Shown piece after piece: positions 17,575-28,130 of a stretch of DNA of 64,000 nt. Below the pieces are notes generated by a model, which saw only the letters and a program-made list of their open reading frames with translations, was not told the origin of the DNA and did no database searches. Positions within the stretch are counted from its first letter, which is position 1. Each line of letters begins with the position of its first letter. Source of the DNA: Burkholderia pyrrocinia (lineage in GTDB: Bacteria > Pseudomonadota > Gammaproteobacteria > Burkholderiales > Burkholderiaceae); assembly GCF_022809715.1 (NCBI RefSeq), contig NZ_CP094460.1, positions 1,984,001 through 2,048,000 on the forward strand, given 5' to 3'. Made by a program: the position numbers and the translations under genes.

Positions 17575-19047
17575 TCAGAACGCGTGCAGCGGCAGGTTCA
17601 CGACCAGACGGTACTCCTTGTTCGTCGCGTCCGAGGAGTGCATCGAACCGGTGTGCCACATCGCGATGAACGTGACCTTCGTGTCCTTCAGCTTGCCGCT
17701 CTGGAACGTGTACGACGGGATGAAGCCGAACTCGTGGTGACGGCCCTGCACCGGCGCGCCGTTGCTCCAGTAGATGCTCGACTTGGTCGGGTCGTTCGCC
17801 GCGCCCGCGCTGCCGTCCGCACCCCAGCCCGTCACGCCCCAGACCATTGCCTTGAAGCCCGGCAGGCCCGCTTCCTTGCCGTAGAACGTGTAACGCAATT
17901 GCAGCGACTTTTCGTGCGGCGCGTTGTAGTCGACGTCCATCGAGTTGGTCAGGAAGATACCGTTCGTTTCGTTCAGGTAGTCGAAGAACTGGTCGCCGAG
18001 CACCTGCTGGAAGCCGAGCAGCAGTTCGTGCGGGCCGTGCTGCGCAGCCACCGACAGGCTGTATGCATTGTTGTCGATCTTGCCCTGCAGCGCATCGCCC
18101 GTGTCGTGCGTCGAATAGACGTTGCCGAAGCCCGTCCACTTGATCGTCTGCGGGCTGCCGATGCTGTGCTTCACCGACGCGTAGTACTGGTGCCACACGT
18201 CGTCGGCCTGGTTCGCGTACAGCGCGACTTCGCCGTTCGGCGAGTAATCCCACGTGCCGCCGACATACGACAGGCGATTGACGCGCGTGCCGCCGTATTG
18301 CGTCGTCAGGTTGGTGAGCGTCGTATGACCGCGCGCATCGGTCTTCGTGAAGCTGCCGGCCTCGAGCATCACGTTCTTGAATTCATTGCTGACGATCGTC
18401 GCGCCGAGGAACGTCGGCGGCAGTGCACGGTTGTCGTGCTGCTCCATGAACGGGTTGTCGACGGCCTGCAAACCGTACTTGACCACCGTGTTCGAGATGC
18501 GCGCCTTGATGTCGTAGATGCCCGGGTAGGCCCATGCGAGCTGGTTCGACCCGCCGCCGCCCTTCGCCACGTGCACCATGTTGCCTGCGCCCGCGCCGCC
18601 GTCGAGCTTCAGTGCCGCATACAGCGACGCATCGAAGCCGATGCCGATCAGGCCCGTCGTGTAGCCCGACTCGAAGTTCGCCATCGCGCCCTGGACCCAC
18701 GCGTGGCGATGCGGCCCGCCCTTGTTGTCGAGCACGTCCGAATAGTTGCGGAACAGGAAGTCGAGGTGGCTGTCGGCGATGAAGCCCTTCGACTTCGACT
18801 GGGCCGACGGCTCATCGGGCGGCGTGACGGCCTGGGTCGCCTCGGCGTTGATAACGGCGTTCGGGGTCGTTGCCTGCGCAACGGCCGTGCCCGTGCCGGC
18901 GGCCGGCGCGGCCTGCGCGACCGTCAGCGGCGCGGGGGCTGCGTCGTCGGCGTGCGCGACGCCCGTCAGCGAGACGCCGGCGAGCGCCGGCAGTCCCCAT
19001 GCAAGCAGCATCTTCGATGCCGTCCCGATCGTCTTCTGCTTTTTCAT
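17575..19047 (-). CDS. OprD-family outer membrane porin
   Basis: Outer membrane porin of 490 aa. A signal peptide (cleavage after AHA, about residue 33) is followed by an unusual low-complexity Ala/Thr/Gln linker (about 35-80) and then a beta-barrel with alternating strands. It ends in Phe (NLPLHAF), as BAM substrates do. OprD-type conserved stretches include SHLDFLFRNY near the start of the barrel, GGTRVNRLSYVGGTWDY, and WGVTGWGADGSAG. OprD porins take up basic amino acids, peptides or aromatic acids. Lying directly downstream of oppABCDF on the same strand (about 165 nt gap) suggests it serves as the peptide channel of the system. Confidence 0.9.
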   Translation of the reverse strand: MKKQKTIGTASKMLLAWGLPALAGVSLTGVAHADDAAPAPLTVAQAAPAAGTGTAVAQATTPNAVINAEATQAVTPPDEPSAQSKSKGFIADSHLDFLFRNYSDVLDNKGGPHRHAWVQGAMANFESGYTTGLIGIGFDASLYAALKLDGGAGAGNMVHVAKGGGGSNQLAWAYPGIYDIKARISNTVVKYGLQAVDNPFMEQHDNRALPPTFLGATIVSNEFKNVMLEAGSFTKTDARGHTTLTNLTTQYGGTRVNRLSYVGGTWDYSPNGEVALYANQADDVWHQYYASVKHSIGSPQTIKWTGFGNVYSTHDTGDALQGKIDNNAYSLSVAAQHGPHELLLGFQQVLGDQFFDYLNETNGIFLTNSMDVDYNAPHEKSLQLRYTFYGKEAGLPGFKAMVWGVTGWGADGSAGAANDPTKSSIYWSNGAPVQGRHHEFGFIPSYTFQSGKLKDTKVTFIAMWHTGSMHSSDATNKEYRLVVNLPLHAF

Positions 19048-19211
19048 CGTGATTCTCGTCTTGTGTTGATATCGTCCACGCCGGTTGCGATCCGCTCCCG
19101 GCCCCCCGGCGTGCCCGGCTAAGGACGCGCCTGTACCCGCGGCGCGAAGATCGTTCGCGCCGTACCTACCCCTGTTGACCTGCCTGGTTTTATTTGCTGC
19201 GTTACTTCAAA

Positions 19212-21220
<2,009 letters not shown>

Positions 21221-21221
21221 C

Positions 21222-22124
21222 TCAGCGATCCTTCGGGTCGAGCGCGTCACGCAGGCCGTCGCCAACGAAGTTCACGCAGTAGAGCGTCACGCACAGCATG
21301 ACGGCCGGGGCCAGCAGCAGCCACGGCATCGATTCCAGTTTCTGCGCGCCGTCCTGGATCAGCACGCCCCAGCTCGTCATCGGTTCCTGCACGCCGAGGC
21401 CGAGGAACGACAGCACCGATTCGGTCAGCACGATGTTCGGCACCGAAACAGTTGCGTACACAACGACGACGCCGAGCAGGTTCGGCACGACGTGGCGCCG
21501 CACGATCGACGCCGGCGTCACGCCGATCGCGCGCGCCGCATCGACGAACTCGCGGTTGCGCAGCGACAGCGTCTGGCCGCGCACGACGCGCGCCATGTCG
21601 ATCCACGAGAACGCGCTGATGGTCAGCACGACCAGCATGAACGAGCGGCCGAACAGGGTCATCATCAGGATCGCGATCAGCAGGTACGGGATCGCGTACA
21701 TCATGTCGACGATGCGCATCATCACGGAGTCGACGCGGCCGCCCGCGAAGCCCGCGGTCGCGCCCCACGCGACGCCGAACAGGCCCGACACGAGCGTGCC
21801 GAGCAGTCCGACTTCGATCGACACGCGGCCGCCGATCAGCGTGCGCACCAGCAGGTCGCGGCCGAGCTCGTCGGTGCCGAACCAGTGCTGGTTCGCCCAG
21901 GTCGGCGGCAGGCTGATCGAACCCCAGTCGCTCGCGGCGGGATCGGCCGCGAGCAGCCACGGGCCGACGAAGCACGCGAGCGTGACCAGCGCGAGCAGCA
22001 CGAGGCTGAACACGGCCGCGCGGTTGTGAAGGAAGCGCGCCATCGCAAGCGCGAGCGGCGAGCGCGAACGCGGCGGCGAGTCGGTCTGCACGGGCAGCCC
22101 GACGACGGGAGTAGTCGGAGTCAT
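21222..22124 (-). CDS. oppC: Oligopeptide ABC transporter permease OppC
   Basis: Inner-membrane permease of 300 aa with an N-terminal cytoplasmic tail (about 1-28), a first membrane span (about 35-57), the periplasmic region with GTDELGRDLLVRTLIGGRVS and five further spans. The EAA-type cytoplasmic loop is seen in FVDAARAIGVTPASIVRRHVVPN. It forms the translocation pore with OppB. The gap to oppB is 13 nt, and the gene runs into oppD with one base between. Confidence 0.95.
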   Translation of the reverse strand: MTPTTPVVGLPVQTDSPPRSRSPLALAMARFLHNRAAVFSLVLLALVTLACFVGPWLLAADPAASDWGSISLPPTWANQHWFGTDELGRDLLVRTLIGGRVSIEVGLLGTLVSGLFGVAWGATAGFAGGRVDSVMMRIVDMMYAIPYLLIAILMMTLFGRSFMLVVLTISAFSWIDMARVVRGQTLSLRNREFVDAARAIGVTPASIVRRHVVPNLLGVVVVYATVSVPNIVLTESVLSFLGLGVQEPMTSWGVLIQDGAQKLESMPWLLLAPAVMLCVTLYCVNFVGDGLRDALDPKDR

Positions 22125-22137
22125 CGCAGTGCCTCGC

Positions 22138-23076
22138 TCAATAACGGATGCGCGGATCGAGCCACGCGTACGCGAGGTCGACCAGCAGGTTGAACAGCAC
22201 CGCGCAGACGGTCGTCAGCACGACGAGGCCGAGCACCAGCGTGTAGTCGCGGTTGATCGCACCGTTCACGACGAGCTGCCCGAGCCCCGGCAGCGCGAAC
22301 ACCGATTCGGTGACGACGGCCGCCGTGATCGACGTGATGCAGACCGTGCCGAACAGCGACACGACCGGCATCAGCGCGGGCTTCAGCGCGTGGCGCAGCA
22401 CGATCGTCGAACCCGGCAGGCCCTTCGCGCGCGCGGTGCGGATGAAGTTGCTCGACAGCGTCTCGATCATCGAGCCGCGCATCACGCGCGCGAGCAGCGA
22501 CACGTTGATGAAGGTCAGCAGCACGATCGGCAGCAGCCGGTACTGCCAGCCGCCGTCGCCCCAGCCGCCCGCCGGCAGCCAGCCGTTGCCGGCCGACGTC
22601 TTCAGCAGGATCGCGAAGATCCACACGAGCACGGGGCCGAGCACAAATGGCGGCACGACGTTGCCGAAGTTGCCGATCAGCATCACGAAGCGGTCGATGA
22701 AGCTGTCGCGGCGCACGGCCGCGACGGTGCCGAGCAGCACGCCGAACACGATCGAGAGCGGGATCGACACGCCGCCCACGCCGAGGCTCACGGGCAGCGC
22801 CTTCTTCACGAGATCGTTCACCGACCAGTCGACGTAGCGGAACGACGGGCCGAGATCACCGTGCAGCAGCGAGCCGAGATACAGCAGGTACTGCTTCCAC
22901 AGCGGCTCGTCGAGGTGGTACTTCGCGTTCAGGTTCGCGAGCGTCGCGGCGGACAGCTGCTTCTCCGTATCGAACGGGCCGCCGGGCGTGAAATGCAGCA
23001 GCAGGTAGCAGACGGTGATGACCGCGAGGATCGTCGGCACCGCCCACAACGTGCGCCTCAAAGCGTAGGCCAGCAT
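22138..23076 (-). CDS. oppB: Oligopeptide ABC transporter permease OppB
   Basis: Inner-membrane permease of 312 aa. The first span (LWAVPTILAVITVCYLLLHF) is followed by the periplasmic stretch containing TPGGPFDTEK, a hallmark of OppB/DppB, and five more spans. The EAA loop reads FIRTARAKGLPGSTIVLRHAL. The ATG at 23076 has GGAG spaced 6 nt upstream. It lies 11 nt after oppA, in one operon. Confidence 0.95.
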   Translation of the reverse strand: MLAYALRRTLWAVPTILAVITVCYLLLHFTPGGPFDTEKQLSAATLANLNAKYHLDEPLWKQYLLYLGSLLHGDLGPSFRYVDWSVNDLVKKALPVSLGVGGVSIPLSIVFGVLLGTVAAVRRDSFIDRFVMLIGNFGNVVPPFVLGPVLVWIFAILLKTSAGNGWLPAGGWGDGGWQYRLLPIVLLTFINVSLLARVMRGSMIETLSSNFIRTARAKGLPGSTIVLRHALKPALMPVVSLFGTVCITSITAAVVTESVFALPGLGQLVVNGAINRDYTLVLGLVVLTTVCAVLFNLLVDLAYAWLDPRIRY

Positions 23077-23087
23077 GATCGCTCCGC

Positions 23088-24701
23088 TCAGTGCTTGATC
23101 AGGTACATGTCCTGCGAAGCACGCATGTCGATCACGTTCTTCAGCGAATAGCCGCCTACGTACGGCTTGACGAGACGATCAGCCGAGTACTGGAACAGCG
23201 GCACCATCGGCGTGTCGTTCATCGCCGCGTCGTGCGCCTGCGTGAGCAGCGCCGCGCGCGCCTTGTCGTCGAGCTTCTGGTTGCCTTCGTCGACGAGCGT
23301 GTCGGCCTGCTTGTTGCAGTAGCCGACGGTGTTCTGCGAGCTGCCGCAGCGGATCAGGTCGAAGAAGGTCATCGCGTCGTTGTAGTCGGCGAACCAGCCG
23401 TCGCGCGCGATCTGCACCTTGCCGTCATGCCGCTCCTTCATCAGCACCTTGAACTCGACGTTCTCGAGCTTGGTGTTGACGCCGAGCTTCGTGCGCCATT
23501 CCGACGCGGTGAACAGCGCGACCTTCTTGTGCAGGTCGTTGGTGTTGTACGTCAGCGTGAACGACAGCGGCTTCGCGTCCGAGTAGCCGGCCTGCTTCAG
23601 CAGGTTCTTCGCGGTCTCGACGCGCTTGGCCATCGGCCACGACGCCCATTCCGGCGTGAACGGCTGCACGCCCTTCGTGCCGTTCGGCATCAGCCCGTAC
23701 ATCGGCTTCTCGCCGGCCTGCGTGAGCTTCGACGTGAGCACGTCGCGATCGATCACCATCGACAGCGCCTGGCGCACGCGCTTGTCCTTCAGCGCGGCAT
23801 CGCTGTTGTTCAGGTAGTAGTAGTACGTCGCGAGCTGCAGGCCCGGGCGCAGTTCGCCGCCGAACTGCTTGCTGACCTGCTGGAAAATGCCCGACGGAAT
23901 CGAGTAGCTGTAGTCGATCTGGCCGGCCTGGTACATGCGCATCGCAGTCTCGTCGCTTTCGATCGGCAGGTACGTGACCTTGTTGATCACGACCTTCGGC
24001 GCGTTCCAGTATTTCGCGTCCTTCGTGATCACGATGCGGTTGTTCGGCTGCCAGTCGACCAGCTGGAACGGGCCGTTGCTGACGATGTTGCCCGGGCGCG
24101 TCCACGCGTCGCCGAGTTTCGTCACCGTGTCCTTGTTCACCGGCGCGAGCGGCACCATCGCGGTCAGCTCCGGGAAGAACGCGACGGGCACGTCGGTCGT
24201 CACCTCGAGCGTGTACGGGTCGACGGCGCGCACGCCGAGCGTCGACGGCGCGGCCTTGCCGGCGATGATGTCCTTCGAGTTCTTCACGAACTCGACGAGG
24301 ATCGTGTATTTCGAGCCCGTCTTCGGATCGACGAGGCGCTGCCACGCGTAGACGAAATCGGCGGCCGTCACCGGCTGGCCGTTGCTCCACTTCGCGTCGT
24401 GACGAAGCTTGAAGATCCACGTCTGCGGCGTCTTGCGCTCCCACGACAGCGCGACGCCCGGCACGACCTGGCCGGCCGCATCGATGCGGGCGAGCCCTTC
24501 GAACAGGTCGAGGCCGATCGTGTTGCCGGTCCACGATTCGATGTGCGCGGGGTCGAGCGACTCGACTTCGGCGGGCACCTGTCGCGTCAGGTCCTGTTGA
24601 GGAGCGAGCGCGACGTTCGACGGAACGGTAACGGCGTGGGCGACGGGCGTCGTCAGGGCGAGCGCGGCCAGCACGGCCGACATGGCATGCAAGGATTTCA
24701 T
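23088..24701 (-). CDS. oppA: Periplasmic oligopeptide-binding protein OppA
   Basis: Solute-binding protein of family 5, 537 aa, similar along its length to E. coli OppA. A signal peptide (MKSLHAMSAVLAALALTTPVAHA) has no lipobox Cys, so the protein is soluble in the periplasm. Conserved parts include LDPAHIESWTGN, WTFKLR-type segment WIFKLRHDAKWSNGQPVTA, FVYAWQRLVDP, GPFQLVDWQPNNRIV, TYYYYLNN, YNTNDLHKKVA and GWFADYNDAMTF. It delivers peptides to OppBCDF. It is the first gene of the operon, with a 179-nt gap from the XRE-cupin regulator that contains an inverted repeat. Confidence 0.95.
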   Translation of the reverse strand: MKSLHAMSAVLAALALTTPVAHAVTVPSNVALAPQQDLTRQVPAEVESLDPAHIESWTGNTIGLDLFEGLARIDAAGQVVPGVALSWERKTPQTWIFKLRHDAKWSNGQPVTAADFVYAWQRLVDPKTGSKYTILVEFVKNSKDIIAGKAAPSTLGVRAVDPYTLEVTTDVPVAFFPELTAMVPLAPVNKDTVTKLGDAWTRPGNIVSNGPFQLVDWQPNNRIVITKDAKYWNAPKVVINKVTYLPIESDETAMRMYQAGQIDYSYSIPSGIFQQVSKQFGGELRPGLQLATYYYYLNNSDAALKDKRVRQALSMVIDRDVLTSKLTQAGEKPMYGLMPNGTKGVQPFTPEWASWPMAKRVETAKNLLKQAGYSDAKPLSFTLTYNTNDLHKKVALFTASEWRTKLGVNTKLENVEFKVLMKERHDGKVQIARDGWFADYNDAMTFFDLIRCGSSQNTVGYCNKQADTLVDEGNQKLDDKARAALLTQAHDAAMNDTPMVPLFQYSADRLVKPYVGGYSLKNVIDMRASQDMYLIKH

Positions 24702-24820
24702 CGTGGCAGTCTTGAGAAAGTGGGTTCGGTGAGCGTCGCGCGGCGAATGCCGCGGCTTACGCGTGAGACGCTGACGGGTGCAGCGATTGAGGAGGCCCGT
24801 GATTCCCGTATTTCATCTTA

Positions 24821-24873
24821 GTATTCCTTACGTTTCTTTCGACAGGCATCCCGTCTTGGAAACGAAGGAATAC
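24821..24873 (-). promoter_or_regulatory. Long inverted repeat between the regulator and oppA
   Basis: GTATTCCTTACGTTTC (24821-24836) and GAAACGAAGGAATAC (24859-24873) are complementary over 15 bp with one bulged A, around a 22-nt loop. It starts 8 nt after the stop of the regulator gene and ends 120 nt before oppA. The stem is not G+C-rich and no T-tract follows, so it may be an operator or attenuator-type structure rather than a terminator. Confidence 0.55.
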
Positions 24874-24880
24874 CTGTGCG

Positions 24881-25486
24881 TTAGAACAGCCTCGGTGTAC
24901 CGACCCAGACCACCACCGACTCGATCTTCGCGGTGTTGACCCAGCTGTGCGGGACCGTCGACTGATAGTGCGAACTGTCGCCGGCCTGCAGGACGAACGT
25001 CTTGCCTTCCAGCGTCAGAGAGACTTCCCCTTCAATCACATACAGGAACTCTTCTCCTGCATGTGTCGTCACCTCGGACCGCTTCTGCCCCGGCGGCAAC
25101 CTCACGAGGATCGCCTCGAGCTGTCGCCCTTCGGATACGTTCGTCAGCCGCGCGAACAGGTTCGCCGAATCGGCAAACCCGAAGAAGCGCAACTGCTCGC
25201 CTCGGCAGACCGAGCGTTCCTCGCTCGGCGTATCCACGAAGTACTGCACCGTCACACCGAGCGCGTGCGCGATGCCGGCCAGCGACGTCAGTGACGGCGA
25301 CGCGAGCCCGCGCTCGACTTGAGACAGAAACGGCTTCGAAATCCCCGCGGCGGTAGCGGTGTCGTCGAGCGTGCGCTTGAGTCGTTGGCGCAACGCGCGA
25401 ATCTTGCTGCCCAGTACGGCGGCAGCGTCTGCTGACCGCGAGTTTTCAGTGGGGGGAACCATAGCAGGCCGAAAAGTGATCGTCAA
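24881..25486 (-). CDS. XRE-cupin transcriptional regulator
   Basis: Regulator of 201 aa. An N-terminal Cro/CI-type helix-turn-helix (about 25-85) contains ALRQRLKRTLDDTATAAGISKPFLSQVERGLASPSLTSLA, and a C-terminal cupin domain (about 125-195) contains THAGEEFLYVIEGEVSLTLEG and SHYQSTVPHSWVN. This architecture is typical of PuuR-like small-molecule-responsive regulators. It is upstream of and co-directional with oppABCDF, which makes it the likely regulator of peptide uptake. A near-perfect 24-bp palindrome lies 22 bp upstream of the start. Two starts are possible: ATG 25486 and ATG 25462 (MVPPTEN); GTGATCG-type context does not decide between them. Confidence 0.9.
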   Translation of the reverse strand: MTITFRPAMVPPTENSRSADAAAVLGSKIRALRQRLKRTLDDTATAAGISKPFLSQVERGLASPSLTSLAGIAHALGVTVQYFVDTPSEERSVCRGEQLRFFGFADSANLFARLTNVSEGRQLEAILVRLPPGQKRSEVTTHAGEEFLYVIEGEVSLTLEGKTFVLQAGDSSHYQSTVPHSWVNTAKIESVVVWVGTPRLF

Positions 25487-25507
25487 AAAATGTTTGATGG
25501 AAAATAA

Positions 25508-25531
25508 CTAAGTTAGATCGATATAGCTTAG
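25508..25531. promoter_or_regulatory. 24-bp palindromic operator candidate
   Basis: CTAAGTTAGATC and GATATAGCTTAG form a 24-bp dyad in which only two position pairs mismatch, centred on ATCGAT. It is in an A/T-rich stretch immediately upstream of the XRE-cupin regulator gene and is a good candidate for autorepression. Confidence 0.6.
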
Positions 25532-25848
25532 TCTTCAGGTTCGCACATGCCTTCGGTGTTGAGCCCGGTGCACTAAACAGGGCACGAAGCGAGCGAAACG
25601 ACGCGCTATCTTGCCAGACTCGCCGGCTTCACAGGCAAGCTGCAAGCGGCTCTCCGGGAATCTTCGGAGGGCCCGCCGAGAAGTTTACAAATAGATGATG
25701 AGACGAATCTTCCTGAAAGTTGCTGCCATATCGGGAGTTTCCCTAAGTGGCGCATACCGGACGCACCGGACCGGCGAACGTTACCACTCGCGCGCCGGTC
25801 GGGGTCGTTCCCCGCCTCATCGGGCGGTGTTCGCCTCCGGCCCGGGCT
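25532..25848. other. Intergenic region with possible degenerate repeat sequence
   Basis: About 320 bp without a convincing gene. Short open frames exist on the minus strand but lack start signals. The right part (about 25770-25848) is rich in short palindromes of C and G and leads into the nested inverted-repeat element, so part of it may belong to the same element. Confidence 0.4.
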
Positions 25849-26141
25849 AGGGCCCGTTCCGGCTAATAACGGGCTTGCGCTGGTCACCAGAAGGGCCGAG
25901 CGCAAGGAATGCGACGAAGCGAATACTCGACGTATTCGTGAGGAGCATGACGCAGCGATCGGCCCTTCTGGTGACCAGCCCGTGGAATGAATTTATTTTT
26001 TAGATTTGGGGAACGCACCTTTCCGGCCGCATTGCGGCGTCGGACGTCGCTTGTTTGGCGTGGCCAAACGGCGCTCCGCCCTCCTTGCACTGCAGCCGGA
26101 AAGGAGCGTTCGCAAGCCCGTTATTAGCCGGAACGGGCCCT
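25849..26141. repeat. 293-bp element of nested perfect inverted repeats
   Basis: The outer arms, 25849-25879 and 26111-26141, are a perfect 31-bp inverted repeat (starting AGGGCCCGTTCC). Directly inside the left arm, 25880-25899 and 25959-25978 form a second perfect 20-bp inverted repeat (CTGGTCACCAG plus AAGGGCCGA), with a third stem CGAATAC / GTATTCG at 25920-25938. On the right, CCTTTCCGGC-type arms around 26016 and 26095 form a further imperfect pair. No transposase or convincing ORF is present. It resembles a MITE or other non-coding dispersed palindromic element. Confidence 0.8.
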
Positions 26142-26251
26142 GAGCCCGACTGTTCCATCGCCGATGCCAGGCCTACCCGGCCCATTGTGCACAGGCGCCA
26201 GTTAGACCCAAGACGACGCGTGATCCGTGCCGTCCGTTTCAACCGAGATTG

Positions 26252-27772
26252 ATGATGCATTCACCTGTTTCACAAACCCGATCGTTCACGACGGTCTTCC
26301 TCATCGAAATGTGGGAGCGCTTCGGCTACTACGGCATGGCCGCGCTCCTGGTCCTCTTCATGGTCGACCGGCTCGGTTTCACCGACAGCCATGCGAACCT
26401 GACCTGGGGTGCGTTCACCGCGCTCGTCTATGCGGCACCGTCGATCGGCGGCTGGATCGGCGACAAGGTGCTCGGCGCCCGCCGCACGATGATCATCGGC
26501 GCGGCCGTGCTGTGCGCCGGCTACCTGATGCTCGCGGTACCGAACGACCACCTGACGTACATGTACGCGTCGCTCGGCGTGATCGTCGTCGGCAACGGCT
26601 TGTTCAAGGCCAACGCGGCGAACCTCGTGCGCCGCATCTACGAAGGCGACGATGCGCGCATCGACAGCGCGTTCACGATCTACTACATGGCGGTCAACAT
26701 CGGCTCGACGGTGTCGATGCTCGCGACGCCGTGGATCAAGGATCACTGGGGCTGGCACGCCGCGTTCGCGGTCTGCTGCGGCGGCATGCTGCTCGCGATC
26801 CTCAACTTCATGCTGATGCACCGCACGCTCGCGCATGTCGGCTCTCAGCCGGACGAACAGCCGATCCGCTGGAAGCGCCTCGGCGCGGTCGCGGCAGGCG
26901 GCGTCGCGCTCGCGCTGATCACGCTGTACGTGCTGCAGCACAAGCAGCTCGCGGTCGCCAGCGTGTGGACGGCAGCGTTCGCGATCCTCGCGATCTTCGC
27001 GTACATGATCGCGAAGTCGGAGCGCTCGGAACGCGCGGGCCTGATCGCGGCGCTCGTGCTGATCGGCCAGGTGATCCTGTTCTTCATCTTCTACGTGCAG
27101 ATGTCGACGTCGCTGACGCTGTTCGCGCTGCGCAACGTCGATCCGCACTTCATCCTGTTCGGCACGACGCTGTTCACGTGGAGCGCCGCGCAGTTCCAGG
27201 CGCTGAACCCGATCTGGATCATGCTGCTGAGCCCGGTGCTGGTGTGGGTCTACAACGCCGTCGCGAAGGGCGGCCGCGACCTGCCGGTCGCCGCGAAGTA
27301 CGCGCTCGGCTTCGGCGCGGTCGCCGCGGGCTACCTGGTGTTCACGATCAGCGGCCGCTACGCGGTCGACGGCCGCGTGTCGTCGTGGTTCATGGTGTGG
27401 GGCTACGGCCTCTACTCGCTCGGCGAACTGCTGGTGAGCGGCCTCGGCCTCGCGATGATCGCCCGCTACGTGCCGGCGCGCATGAGCGGCTTCATGATGG
27501 GTGCATATTTCGTCGCGACGGGCGTGTCGCAGTATCTCGGCAGCGTCGTCGCGAACTTCGCGCAGATGCCGTCGCACGAGCTGCCGGCCACCGAATCGCT
27601 GCCGCTGTACCTGTCGCTGTTCGAGAAGCTCGGCTGGCTCGCCGCGATCGGCATGCTGCTCGCGCTGCTGCTGCTGCCGCTGATGAACCGCCTGTCGCGC
27701 CAGCATCAGCGCTGCGCGGAAGAGCGTCGCGAGGAAGCGCTGCAGGCGCAGGCCGTCACCGCGGCCCAGTAA
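26252..27772 (+). CDS. POT-family proton-dependent di/tripeptide transporter
   Basis: Inner-membrane symporter of about 506 aa with about 14 hydrophobic segments. POT/PTR hallmarks are visible: EMWERFGYYGM (ExxERFxYY, residues 18-28), GGWIGDKVLGARRTM, NGLFKANAANLV and FTIYYMAVNIGS. The transporter takes up di- and tripeptides with protons. Two adjacent ATGs (26252 and 26255) are available; no strong ribosome binding site is seen. Close to oppABCDF and the OprD porin, it broadens peptide uptake, but it is separated from them by the nested palindromic element and has its own promoter region. Confidence 0.93.
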   Translation: MMHSPVSQTRSFTTVFLIEMWERFGYYGMAALLVLFMVDRLGFTDSHANLTWGAFTALVYAAPSIGGWIGDKVLGARRTMIIGAAVLCAGYLMLAVPNDHLTYMYASLGVIVVGNGLFKANAANLVRRIYEGDDARIDSAFTIYYMAVNIGSTVSMLATPWIKDHWGWHAAFAVCCGGMLLAILNFMLMHRTLAHVGSQPDEQPIRWKRLGAVAAGGVALALITLYVLQHKQLAVASVWTAAFAILAIFAYMIAKSERSERAGLIAALVLIGQVILFFIFYVQMSTSLTLFALRNVDPHFILFGTTLFTWSAAQFQALNPIWIMLLSPVLVWVYNAVAKGGRDLPVAAKYALGFGAVAAGYLVFTISGRYAVDGRVSSWFMVWGYGLYSLGELLVSGLGLAMIARYVPARMSGFMMGAYFVATGVSQYLGSVVANFAQMPSHELPATESLPLYLSLFEKLGWLAAIGMLLALLLLPLMNRLSRQHQRCAEERREEALQAQAVTAAQ

Positions 27773-27834
27773 GTACTATCCCTTGGCGTGCGGCATGCAC
27801 GCCACATTCCCCTGCCGGTTGCGCGATCGCGTCC

Positions 27835-27840
27835 TACACT
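27835..27840 (+). promoter_or_regulatory. Putative -10 box, TACACT
   Basis: TACACTGGTGGAAACG lies 50 bp upstream of the small ORF at 27890 and matches the context upstream of the gene at 10195 (TACACTGGT-N3-AACG). No clear -35. Confidence 0.35.
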
Positions 27841-27889
27841 GGTGGAAACGCATCCGATCCGTCGCGATGCGCACTGGCGGGAGAAGATC

Positions 27890-28096
27890 ATGAAAAGCAA
27901 GACCACGCGGCTGCTGAGGATACTGTCGGACATCCGGCACGCTCAGCGCTGCACCGCGATTCGCGCCGCCCGCGCCGCGGCCGAAGCCGACGCGGTACTC
28001 GCGGAGCACGACGACCCGGCGCCGGACGACCGCGACGACGCCGAATCCGACGACGCAACCGCCGTTCCCCGCTCCCGTATCGGCTCACCTCACTGA
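27890..28096 (+). CDS. Small charged hypothetical protein
   Basis: Predicted protein of 68 aa with an Arg/Lys-rich N-terminal half (MKSKTTRLLRILSDIRHAQR) and an Asp/Glu-rich C-terminal half (DDPAPDDRDDAESDD). No family is recognised. GGGAGAAG lies 6 nt before the ATG, which supports translation. The last six codons and the stop fall in a single copy of the 23-bp-array element (28072-28089), so the C-terminus may have been extended by repeat insertion. Confidence 0.55.
   Translation: MKSKTTRLLRILSDIRHAQRCTAIRAARAAAEADAVLAEHDDPAPDDRDDAESDDATAVPRSRIGSPH
28072..28089 (+). repeat. Single copy of the CTCCCG-N6-CTCACC element
   Basis: CTCCCG-TATCGG-CTCACC matches the array core with the same 12-nt spacing. 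It overlaps the 3' end of the small ORF at 27890-28096 and lies in its sense direction. Confidence 0.75.
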
Positions 28097-28130
28097 CGCC
28101 GCGCGGCACGTTGCGTGCCGCACGCGCCGC

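Noticed and set aside
25849..26141. Integron attC site or insertion sequence
   Set aside because: No integrase or transposase ORF is present and the arms do not have the attC core-site pattern. It is kept as an unclassified nested inverted-repeat element.
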